Assembly (NCBI GenBank): GCA_937885475.1
Contig: CAKZZR010000150.1
Coordinates: 1-19,476 of the forward strand
Direction: 5' to 3'
Source: an uncultured Treponema sp.
Lineage (GTDB): Bacteria > Spirochaetota > Spirochaetia > Treponematales > Treponemataceae
Length of the DNA: 19,476 nucleotides
Part shown: piece after piece, positions 1 through 6,668 of the stretch
Layout of the letters: each line of letters begins with the position of its first letter
Numbering within the stretch: position 1 is the stretch's first letter
Position numbers and translations under genes: made by a program
The notes under the pieces: model-generated
Database searches by the model: none
What the model saw: only the letters and a program-made list of their open reading frames with translations
What the model was told of the DNA's origin: nothing

Positions 1-2
1 CC

Positions 3-36
3 GTGACTGGAGTTCAGACGTGTGCTCTTCCGATCT
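3..36 (+). other. Illumina TruSeq adapter sequence (contamination)
   Basis: The window opens with the TruSeq read-2/index adapter: it runs from GTGACTGGAGTTCAGACG through to GCTCTTCCGATCT with no mismatch over 34 bases. The two bases before it (CC) sit where the i7 index would end. This is synthetic library sequence, not genomic DNA. A GTG at base 22 inside the adapter gives the following reading frame a false start codon and five adapter-encoded residues. Confidence 0.97.
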
Positions 37-1200
37 GAGAGCCAGCCTTTCCTGGAGGCCATCCGTCAGGTAGGCCTTGAAGTGGGGAAGGAAAATGCCA
101 TGTACATTCATGTCACGCTGTTGCCGTTCATCAGCGCCGCCGGCGAACTCAAAACCAAGCCTACTCAGCATTCTGTAAAGGAACTGCTGTCAATCGGCAT
201 TCAGCCTGATATTCTGGTCTGCCGTTCAGAAAGCGCCATTCCTCCGCATGAGCGTCATAAGATAGCCATGTTCTGCAATGTCAGCGAGCGTGCAGTAATC
301 TCATTAAAAGATGTAGACTCTATTTATAAGATCCCAGCTCTGCTTAAGAGCCAGTATCTTGATCAGCTGATAGTTGACAGATTCGGCTTCGACTGCAAAG
401 AAGCAGATCTTTCTGACTGGGAGCAGGTACTATACCAGCAGGCAAATACCGTAGGTGAAGTAACTATCGGCATGGTCGGCAAGTATGTTGAACTGCACGA
501 TGCCTATAAGTCAGTCAATGAAGCCTTAAAACACGGCGGCTTAAAGAACAGACTCGCAGTAAATATTAAATACATAGATTCTGAAGATGTAGAAGCAAAA
601 GGCACTGAAATCCTGCAGAATCTTGACGCCATTCTGGTGCCTGGCGGATTCGGCAAACGCGGCATTGAAGGAAAAATCGTAGCTGCCAAATATGCCCGTG
701 AAAACAACATTCCTTATCTGGGAATCTGTCTGGGAATGCAGGTTGCTATCATTGAATATGCCCGCAATGTTGCCCACATGGAAGGCGCCAACTCAACAGA
801 ATTCAATCCAGAAACCAAATATCCGGTAATTGCACTGATCACCGAATGGACCGACGAATCCGGCAACGTTGAAAAGAGATCCGACAAATCCGATCTCGGC
901 GGCACCATGAGACTCGGCGGTCAGTTGTGCCATCTGAAACCAGGTTCAAAAGTACGCGAGCTCTATGGCAAAGACGACATAATTGAGCGTCACCGTCACA
1001 GATATGAAGTAAACAACAACCTCATAGGCAAGATCACAGAGGCAGGTCTAAAGATTGCTGGTCTTTCTACTGACAACAAGCTCGTGGAAATCATCGAAAA
1101 TCCAAATCACCCATGGTTCATTGGTGTGCAGTTCCATCCAGAATTCACATCAAATCCAAGACTTGGACATCCTCTCTTCTCCGGCTTTATAAAAGCCGCC
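37..1200 (+). CDS. pyrG: CTP synthase, C-terminal fragment (foreign, chimeric)
   Basis: CTP synthase makes CTP from UTP, ATP and glutamine in the cytoplasm. The fragment begins right after the adapter at the residue matching about E. coli Glu149, so the first ~148 residues are missing. It keeps the end of the synthase domain (KTKPTQHSVKELLSIGI), the linker, and the complete class I glutamine amidotransferase domain. The glutaminase triad is intact: Cys in GICLGMQ and His/Glu in FHPEF, matching E. coli C379, H515 and E517 at a constant offset of 143. The protein resembles E. coli PyrG closely along its length, which points to a gammaproteobacterial source, while the following genes look spirochaetal. 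The native C-terminal tail after HPLFSGFIKAA is absent: the frame runs straight into RuvB. The 3' boundary is uncertain within about 1186-1209. I infer a stray fragment from another organism joined during library preparation or assembly. Confidence 0.9.
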
Positions 1201-2091
1201 AAAGAACGCAAGGAACCGCTTGACCACTTGTTCCTTATTGGACCCCCGGGTCTGGGCAAAACAACAATCGCGCAGATTACCGCCCGCGAACTTGGCACGG
1301 ACTTCAAGATTACCAGCGCCCCCGCCCTGGAAAAGCCAAAGGATTTGGTCGGCATCCTTTCTACGATTACGGAAGGCACGGTGTTCTTCATCGACGAAAT
1401 TCACCGCCTTAAGCACACTATAGAAGAAATGCTCTATATTGCAATGGAGGACTACGAGCTTGACTGGATTATCGGTCAAGGAGCCGCCGCACGCACGGTG
1501 CGTATTCCCATTCCGCCGTTCACGCTGGTGGGTGCCACCACAAAGGCGGGGGCGGTCGCAAGCCCGCTCAGAAGCCGCTTCGGCATAATCCAGCGCTTTG
1601 AGTACTACAGCAAGGAGGAGCTTGCCGCCGTCATCCAGCGGTCAGCCGCGCTTCTGAACATACGCGTCGAACCGGATGCAGCCCTGCTCATGGGGCAATG
1701 CTCCCGCGGCACGCCCCGCGTGGCAAACCGCGTTCTTCGCCGAATGCGCGACTACGCCGCCAGCATGAAAAAGGAATCCATAACGCTGGGCGTAGTAAAG
1801 GCAGGACTGAACCGCCTTGAAATTGACGCGCTCGGTCTTGAGCATATCGACCGCGAGATTCTGCGCACCATAATCGAAAACTTTGCGGGAGGTCCCGTTG
1901 GAGCCGAAACCCTCGCCATCTCCATTGGAGAAAGCCAGGACACTCTTGAGGACTACTACGAGCCGTACCTTATTCAGTGCGGACTTTTGCAGCGCACCCC
2001 ACGCGGACGCATCGTAACGGAGCGCGGCTACGCCCATCTTGGACTTACCCCAAGGGAACGAACCGCCACCGAGCAAAACACCTTATTCTAA
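1186..2091 (+). CDS. ruvB: Holliday junction branch migration ATPase RuvB, 5'-truncated
   Basis: RuvB is the hexameric AAA+ motor that, with RuvA, drives branch migration of Holliday junctions. From FIKAAKERKEPLDH onward the product is RuvB: Walker A GPPGLGKTT, Walker B FFIDEIHRL, the sensor-1 region GATTKAG, the arginine-finger segment LRSRFG, and the C-terminal winged-helix region ending near GLTPRE. Full-length RuvB is about 340 residues. Here about 300 remain, and the first 45-50 (up to the FIKAA helix) are replaced by pyrG. ruvA, which often precedes ruvB, is not seen and may lie in the lost sequence. The stop is 17 nt before queA, so the two are probably co-transcribed. Codon choice shifts toward G/C-ending codons compared with the pyrG part. 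Confidence 0.93.
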   Translation, partial: FIKAAKERKEPLDHLFLIGPPGLGKTTIAQITARELGTDFKITSAPALEKPKDLVGILSTITEGTVFFIDEIHRLKHTIEEMLYIAMEDYELDWIIGQGAAARTVRIPIPPFTLVGATTKAGAVASPLRSRFGIIQRFEYYSKEELAAVIQRSAALLNIRVEPDAALLMGQCSRGTPRVANRVLRRMRDYAASMKKESITLGVVKAGLNRLEIDALGLEHIDREILRTIIENFAGGPVGAETLAISIGESQDTLEDYYEPYLIQCGLLQRTPRGRIVTERGYAHLGLTPRERTATEQNTLF

Positions 2092-2108
2092 AAAAAACTA
2101 GGATTTAT

Positions 2109-3149
2109 ATGAAACTTTCTGACTTTGACTTTGACTTACCGGAAGAGCTTATAGCACAGCACCCAAGCGGAACGCGCGGAGAAGACAAGCTCATGCTTCT
2201 GAACCGCGCCAGCGGCGACGTAGAGCACCACGTCATGCACGACCTGCCCGACCTCATTCTTCCGGGAACGCTGATGATATTCAACAACTCAAAGGTGCGC
2301 CGCGCCCGCTGCTACGGCATAAAGGAAACCACCGGGCGCGAGACAGAATTCATGTTTCTGAACCAGATTGACCGCGACGGCATGGTTTGGAACACAATGG
2401 TAAAGGCGGCAAAAAAGCAAAAGCCCGGAATGCGCTACCAGTTCCCGGACGGAACGACAGGAACAATCATCGACCACATCGGAAACGCAGGAACGGAATT
2501 CCGTGCGCTCCGCTTTGATTTTGTGATTACCGAAGAATGGTTTGAGAAGAACGGACACATTCCGCTTCCGCCGTACATAAAGCGCGGCGACACCGACGAG
2601 GACAGCGAGCGCTACCAGAACGTCTACGCAAAGGAAACCGGAAGCGCCGCCTGCCCCACCGCAGGACTTCATTTTACAGAGGAAATGCTCACCCGCCTTT
2701 CAGAAAAAGGCATTGAGCGCGACTTTGTAACCCTGCACGTAGGACTGGGAACATTTCTTCCTGTGCGGGAACAAAACATAGAGGAGCACAAGATGCACGA
2801 GGAGCTGTTCACCGTGCCAGAATCCGTGTCGCAAAAAATAGCGCGGGCAAAATCAGAAGGTCGCCCGGTTCTTGCCGTGGGAACCACTTCTGTACGCACG
2901 CTTGAGTCCGCCGCGGACGAAAACGGCATGGTAAAAAGCGGCACCTCAAGCACGCGGATTTTCATGTATCCGGGCTACAAGTTCAAGGTCGTGGATCAGA
3001 TGTTCACAAACTTTCACACGCCCCAAAGCACGCTCATCATGCTGGTAAGCGCCTTTGCAGGACGCGAGCATATCCTAAACGCCTACGCCAAAGCCGTAGA
3101 AGCACGCTATAGATTTTTCAGTTACGGCGATGCAATGTTTATAAGATGA
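2109..3149 (+). CDS. queA: S-adenosylmethionine:tRNA ribosyltransferase-isomerase QueA
   Basis: QueA transfers and isomerises the ribosyl part of SAM onto 7-aminomethyl-7-deazaguanine in tRNA, forming epoxyqueuosine at the wobble base. The 346-residue protein has full family length, from MKLSDFDFDLPEELIAQHP through the conserved SKVRRARCYG, FPDGTTG, LPPYIKR, CPTAGLHFT, LHVGLGTFLPVR, AVGTTSVRTLES and NFHTPQSTLIMLVSAFAG segments. The frame is open further upstream to 1977, but that part overlaps ruvB. ATG 2109 is the right start, with AGGA 6 nt upstream. It lies 17 nt after ruvB, an arrangement frequent in bacteria. The last codons (encoding DAMFIR-stop) lie in a 19-nt repeat that recurs 74 bp downstream. 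Confidence 0.96.
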   Translation: MKLSDFDFDLPEELIAQHPSGTRGEDKLMLLNRASGDVEHHVMHDLPDLILPGTLMIFNNSKVRRARCYGIKETTGRETEFMFLNQIDRDGMVWNTMVKAAKKQKPGMRYQFPDGTTGTIIDHIGNAGTEFRALRFDFVITEEWFEKNGHIPLPPYIKRGDTDEDSERYQNVYAKETGSAACPTAGLHFTEEMLTRLSEKGIERDFVTLHVGLGTFLPVREQNIEEHKMHEELFTVPESVSQKIARAKSEGRPVLAVGTTSVRTLESAADENGMVKSGTSSTRIFMYPGYKFKVVDQMFTNFHTPQSTLIMLVSAFAGREHILNAYAKAVEARYRFFSYGDAMFIR

Positions 3150-3219
3150 ACAGTTGCGAGTTTTCATAAGAAAACTCGGGAAGCAACCGCAGGTTGCGAC
3201 GCGATGCAATGTTTATAAG
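3127..3219. repeat. Short palindromic insert flanked by 19-nt direct repeats
   Basis: GCGATGCAATGTTTATAAG occurs at 3127-3145 and again at 3201-3219. The 55 nt between them are rich in dyad symmetry. CGAGTTTTC (3157-3165) pairs perfectly with GAAAACTCG (3170-3178) around an ATAA loop, and GCAACC (3183-3188) pairs with GGTTGC (3192-3197). Outer GTTGC/GCAAC arms (3153-3157, 3183-3187) extend the first hairpin. The first repeat copy holds the queA stop region and the second overlaps the 3' end and stop of ruvC. Both copies would encode DAMFIR followed by a stop in the queA frame. No T-run follows the hairpins, so it is not a classical terminator. Confidence 0.75.
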
Positions 3220-3725
3220 GTAAGCCGACTGTGCAGATGGCACAGGGCGCCTGCAAGGGCGTCGGCGGCGTGGTCGGGCTTGGGGGCGGTCTTAAGAGCC
3301 AAAAGAAGCTGCACATATTTTTCTACCAGCTCCTTGTCTGCGGCGGCGGTGCCTGTAACCGCTTTTTTTATCTGATTCGGCTTGTATTCGCTCAGGGGAA
3401 TCACGTTCTGCGCAAGGCACAGTGTAACCACCCCCTTTGCTTCTGCAACAGAAATAGCGCTGGTAACGTTCTTTGCAAAAAACAGCGCCTCCATGCTCGC
3501 CTCATCCGGGCGGAATTCGTCTATGACCGCCTGCAGCCGCGAATAAATGGAAAGCAGCCGTTCGCCATGACTTTGCGTTGGCGCGGTTTCTATAACGCCG
3601 TAACTGACCATGCGGAACTTACCGCCCATGCTGTCTATAATGCCAAAGCCGGTATTGGCAAGCCCCGGGTCAATGCCCATAACGCGCAGAGCCTTTTTGC
3701 CCCGCCCGGAGCCGCCCTTTACCAC
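3213..3725 (-). CDS. ruvC: Holliday junction endonuclease RuvC
   Basis: RuvC is the dimeric, metal-dependent endonuclease that cuts Holliday junctions handed over by RuvAB. The RNase H-like fold and acidic catalytic residues are visible: Asp in VMGIDPGLANTGFG, Glu in MEALFFAKN, and the C-terminal DHAADALAGALCH motif. The start is unclear. The frame is open to ATG 3791, but that codon lies inside the upstream terminator hairpin. ATG 3767 lies just after the T-run. GTG 3725 gives 170 residues, the usual family size. ATG 3680 would cut off the first beta-strand. None has a good Shine-Dalgarno, and I chose 3725 on length. It converges on queA and is separated from yebC, with which it is often clustered. 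Confidence 0.93.
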   Translation of the reverse strand: MVKGGSGRGKKALRVMGIDPGLANTGFGIIDSMGGKFRMVSYGVIETAPTQSHGERLLSIYSRLQAVIDEFRPDEASMEALFFAKNVTSAISVAEAKGVVTLCLAQNVIPLSEYKPNQIKKAVTGTAAADKELVEKYVQLLLALKTAPKPDHAADALAGALCHLHSRLTL

Positions 3726-3770
3726 AGAGCCGGGCAAACTTACAAACTGTGAATCAGAATCAATCATAAC

Positions 3771-3803
3771 AAAAAAAGACCGGGATCCCATGAACCCCGG
3801 TCT
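3771..3803 (-). terminator. Rho-independent terminator of the barrel-protein gene
   Basis: On the minus strand AGACCGGG (3803-3796) pairs with CCCGGTCT (3784-3777) around an 11-nt loop and is followed by seven Ts (3777-3771). It lies 25-50 nt after the stop of the outer-membrane barrel gene and before ruvC. It separates the two transcription units and argues against the longest possible ruvC start. Confidence 0.85.
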
Positions 3804-3827
3804 TATTCTAGCAGAAAAAGTCAGAAA

Positions 3828-5657
3828 CTAGAACTGGTATTTACAACCAATCTGTGCGAAGCTGTTGTTTTCCCAGCCGTCAAATTCGCTGTATTCACTG
3901 TTACACCAGATGAACATTCCACTCAAATCAAGCTCAAAGTCATCCTTTACGGTGAATGAAAGCGATGGCATTACAATAACGTCTCCGCGCTCGATTCCCC
4001 AGATTCCTTTAACGTCAAGCTTAATTTTCTCATGATTGTAGGTATCTGTGATATCTACAACAAGCTTGTTGTTTGTATAATATCCGGAATCATCAAAATC
4101 AATATCGATTCTCTTGTAAATGCTGTCCTCAATGTCGCTCGTACCGAGGATATATTTTCCCTGTGTCTGCACATTGAAGTTAAAGTTATGAATAGGCAAG
4201 TCAATATCAAAGCCAGCAACCCAGTTAAGGCTGTGGTTATGAATTGCCGGGTCGTCTCCGCCCCAGTCATCAGTCATGTTATACGCAAACTCCATGCGGC
4301 TGTTCAAACGACCGAACAGAATACCAGCGGCCTCAAAACCGAATACCTGAAGTCTGTCGTATGAAATAAATCTGTCGCCATCATCAACACTTTCATTTGC
4401 AAGAACCTTATCCAGATATGTATAAATCTTTCTTTTATCTACAGACGGCTGCTTATTATGACCGTTATAATAGCTTACACCAAGGTCTACAGCGCCAAGT
4501 GTAAATGTTGAACGGAATCCAAACTGTCCGTACTTAAGCTGATACAAATCCGGGTAGATTGAATCTGGGTCTGACGACAAAGCAGATGCATTAGTAAGGG
4601 CATAAGCCTCTGCTGTTTCTGCAGCAGTCACATATTTTGCTACAGCCCCAGACAAAGTTCCAGCGACATCCGTAACATCAAGTCCATAAGGAGTCAACGT
4701 TTCTGCATTTGCATTGACAGCAGCTGTAAAAGCAGCATTAGCAGCATCATAAGAAGCCTTTGTTGCATTATAAGCTACCTGATTTATATCAAAGGCGTTT
4801 TTCTTTGCAGAAAGATTTTCACTTGCTTCAGTATCACCTTGTTCCGCAGCTATCGCCGTAGTTTGATAGTCAGCTACAGCTTTTGAATATGCCAACGCTG
4901 CCGTCTGGTAAGCTGCTCCAGCAGTTTTCAAATCATTTGAAAGAGCCGTAATAGTATATGCCACATTTGTTGCGGTCGCTCTGTCCATACGAGTTGAAGC
5001 AACTTTTCCAGTTGCGTAAGCGCTGATTGCGCTCTTCAACGTTGCGCTTGCCTTTGGTGTCCAGATTCCTGTTCCAAGGCGGTCAGCAGTCATGAACGGA
5101 GTATAGATACCTTCAATCTTAAGATTACTTGGAGTACTGTACACAAGGCGGAACATAGGCTCGCTTATACGGCGGTCAATGTAGTCCGGGATGATGTAGT
5201 CCGTGTAGTCGTTGGCATTGAAGTTGTCGAGTACGTGGAGCTTATCACCCTTTCCCCAAACGACGCGCATCTTTCCGGCTTCAAACTGAAAATCACCCAC
5301 ATAAGCGCGGGCTGTGAATTCATCAAGAATGTCCCAGTAGTAACCATCATAGATGGAAGTTTTATCAAATTTAAGCTTAAGCTCCATATCAGAAAAACTG
5401 TTGCTGAACGCTGCATTCAGTTTTCCGGATGGGAATACTGCTATTTTGCGTCCGCCCAAATCATTCCAGTCGATGTCGCGGTCTTCCGCTTTATGCTCAA
5501 CATACGCACGACCGGCAACCTCAACCTTTCCGCCGATTGTTACGGTTGGCTCGGCAGTCTCCTCATCGTAGCCATAATCGTCAAAGTCGTCGGCAAAAAC
5601 GGCGCTTGTAAGACCAACTGCCACAAGCGAAAGCAAAATTTTCTTTGAAAGTTTCAT
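3828..5657 (-). CDS. Outer-membrane beta-barrel protein with alanine-rich helical insert
   Basis: The 609-residue protein starts with a clear signal peptide (MKLSKKILLSLVAVGL, cleavage after VFA near residue 22). ATG 5657 is preceded by AAGGAGA. A 9-codon upstream extension to 5684 overlaps that ribosome site and is rejected. Residues ~38-200 and ~370-609 alternate short polar/aromatic strands, with motifs such as FQFEAGKMRVVWGKG and DYTDYIIPDYIDRR, and the chain ends in KYQF, a typical outer-membrane C-terminal Phe. It resembles DUF1302/alginate-export-like porins in style, but I cannot name a family firmly. Residues ~202-360 are unlike the rest: Ala/Thr/Asn-rich, with heptad-like stretches predicted helical. 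It lies 46 nt after the LolA-like gene on the same strand, a pairing that recalls DUF1329/LolA-like plus DUF1302 pairs working with RND lipid or hydrophobe exporters. Such a role here is an inference, and no RND gene is in the window. Confidence 0.8.
   Translation of the reverse strand: MKLSKKILLSLVAVGLTSAVFADDFDDYGYDEETAEPTVTIGGKVEVAGRAYVEHKAEDRDIDWNDLGGRKIAVFPSGKLNAAFSNSFSDMELKLKFDKTSIYDGYYWDILDEFTARAYVGDFQFEAGKMRVVWGKGDKLHVLDNFNANDYTDYIIPDYIDRRISEPMFRLVYSTPSNLKIEGIYTPFMTADRLGTGIWTPKASATLKSAISAYATGKVASTRMDRATATNVAYTITALSNDLKTAGAAYQTAALAYSKAVADYQTTAIAAEQGDTEASENLSAKKNAFDINQVAYNATKASYDAANAAFTAAVNANAETLTPYGLDVTDVAGTLSGAVAKYVTAAETAEAYALTNASALSSDPDSIYPDLYQLKYGQFGFRSTFTLGAVDLGVSYYNGHNKQPSVDKRKIYTYLDKVLANESVDDGDRFISYDRLQVFGFEAAGILFGRLNSRMEFAYNMTDDWGGDDPAIHNHSLNWVAGFDIDLPIHNFNFNVQTQGKYILGTSDIEDSIYKRIDIDFDDSGYYTNNKLVVDITDTYNHEKIKLDVKGIWGIERGDVIVMPSLSFTVKDDFELDLSGMFIWCNSEYSEFDGWENNSFAQIGCKYQF
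4578..5054 (-). other. Alanine-rich helical insert within the barrel gene
   Basis: This segment encodes residues ~202-360 of the barrel protein. Its composition is Ala, Thr, Asn, Lys and Tyr with repeated A-x-x-A-Y patterns (such as AAYQTAALAYSKAVADYQT and ATKASYDAANAAFTAAV), as expected for an amphipathic coiled coil, while barrel strands lie on both sides. It would form one very long loop or a surface stalk. Confidence 0.65.
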
Positions 5658-5703
5658 AATAAAAAAGTTCTCCTTTTTACCCAATAATTAAGCAAACGCG
5701 AGA

Positions 5704-6507
5704 TTATTTTCCGGTGTTAAGCCAGTTCTGGGTGAAGTAGCGGTCAGAGATGGGCTTGTCAAAGGTCATCTTGTCAACGCTTACACGTGTTACGCGGCCT
5801 GTAATCTTGTTCTCCATCACGTTCTCGCGGCGGAGCCAGTATTTCTTTCCTGTCTCACCGGTAACTTCCTCGTGCTTTGTAATCGTGCGGAGCTTAATCA
5901 TCTTTCCGGTCTTGTCGTAGTATTCCTCAACAAGCGGAAGGTAAGAAACCTTGTCGATGTACTTGATAAGGTATGCGTACTCCACGTTCTTCTTTGCAAC
6001 AGGAGTAGCCTTTATCTTCCACATGTTCTCAGACTTGCCGCCAACGTTCATGGTAACGTTCTCGTCAAGCATCTCAAACGCGTCGTCCTCAAACTTGCGT
6101 ATTGTCATGTCATTGTAGGTGAACTCAGAGCCTACGAATGACTTGGAGCGCTCCGCGGAAGCAATACGGCGGGTCGTCTTAAGAGACGGAAGATAAATCC
6201 ATTTGTCGTCCTCGCGACCAAGTTTTTCTGCCTGAAGAAGGCGTGTGTCCTTTACAGAAGCCGGTGAGCGGAAGTCAAATACCGTCTGGCGAAGATCATT
6301 CTTCTCGTTTCCGTTCTGGTTGATGACCCGGTGCTCGGTAACAGTTCCGTTCTTATCAATCATATCCATAATAAGAACACCAGTAGAATAGTCAGGAACA
6401 AGAAGTCCGGTTGATTTTTTCATGACTTCTTCTGCAGTCTCGGCGTTCAACGCTGCGCCACAAAACACCAAGGCAAACAAGGCTGACACAATTTTTGTTT
6501 TTTTCAT
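5704..6507 (-). CDS. Outer-membrane lipoprotein-sorting protein (LolA-like, PF17131 type)
   Basis: The 267-residue protein begins MKKTKIVSALFALVFCGAALNA, a Sec signal peptide cleaved near residue 22, so the mature protein is periplasmic. The body has the LolA-like pattern of this family: LIMDMIDKNG early strands, then DDKWIYLPSLKTTRRIA, then SFVGSEFTYNDM, and late YLPLVEEYYDKTGKMIKLRT strands. Proteins of this type have a hydrophobic cradle and are thought to carry lipids or lipoproteins, often beside RND/MMPL exporters. ATG 6507 has GGAGG 8 nt upstream. The in-frame TTG at 6522 contains that ribosome site and is rejected. It is the first gene of a two-gene unit with the barrel protein 46 nt downstream, which suggests a periplasm-to-outer-membrane route. 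The cargo is unknown. Confidence 0.85.
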   Translation of the reverse strand: MKKTKIVSALFALVFCGAALNAETAEEVMKKSTGLLVPDYSTGVLIMDMIDKNGTVTEHRVINQNGNEKNDLRQTVFDFRSPASVKDTRLLQAEKLGREDDKWIYLPSLKTTRRIASAERSKSFVGSEFTYNDMTIRKFEDDAFEMLDENVTMNVGGKSENMWKIKATPVAKKNVEYAYLIKYIDKVSYLPLVEEYYDKTGKMIKLRTITKHEEVTGETGKKYWLRRENVMENKITGRVTRVSVDKMTFDKPISDRYFTQNWLNTGK

Positions 6508-6541
6508 GCAAATTTCCTCCAATTGAAATAAAACTACAAGT

Positions 6542-6569
6542 ATTTTATCATGACAACAAAATTTAGCAA
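6542..6569 (-). promoter_or_regulatory. Sigma-70-like promoter for the LolA-like/barrel pair
   Basis: On the minus strand TTGCTA (6569-6564), a 16-nt spacer and TAAAAT (6547-6542) resemble the vegetative consensus. Transcription would start about 30 nt before ATG 6507. The surrounding sequence is AT-rich, so chance matches are possible. Confidence 0.5.
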
Positions 6570-6612
6570 ATATTTTTTTATCATCTAAGTTTAATTCAAA
6601 CCTATAATTTCT

Positions 6613-6640
6613 TTGCTTTTTTTAAAATATACCTTATAAT
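6613..6640 (+). promoter_or_regulatory. Sigma-70-like promoter for the chemoreceptor gene
   Basis: TTGCTT (6613-6618), a 16-nt spacer and a perfect TATAAT (6635-6640). The -10 overlaps the upstream in-frame ATG at 6639, so that codon cannot be in the message and ATG 6669 is the real start. No sigma-28 (flagellar) element was seen. Confidence 0.65.
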
Positions 6641-6668
6641 GAGTGCATTACTTAAAGAGGAACCACAC

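Noticed and set aside
22..2091. A single 689-residue bifunctional CTP synthase-RuvB enzyme
   Set aside because: It begins in a sequencing adapter, both partners are truncated at the join, the two halves look phylogenetically different, and the join is at a motif common to both genes.
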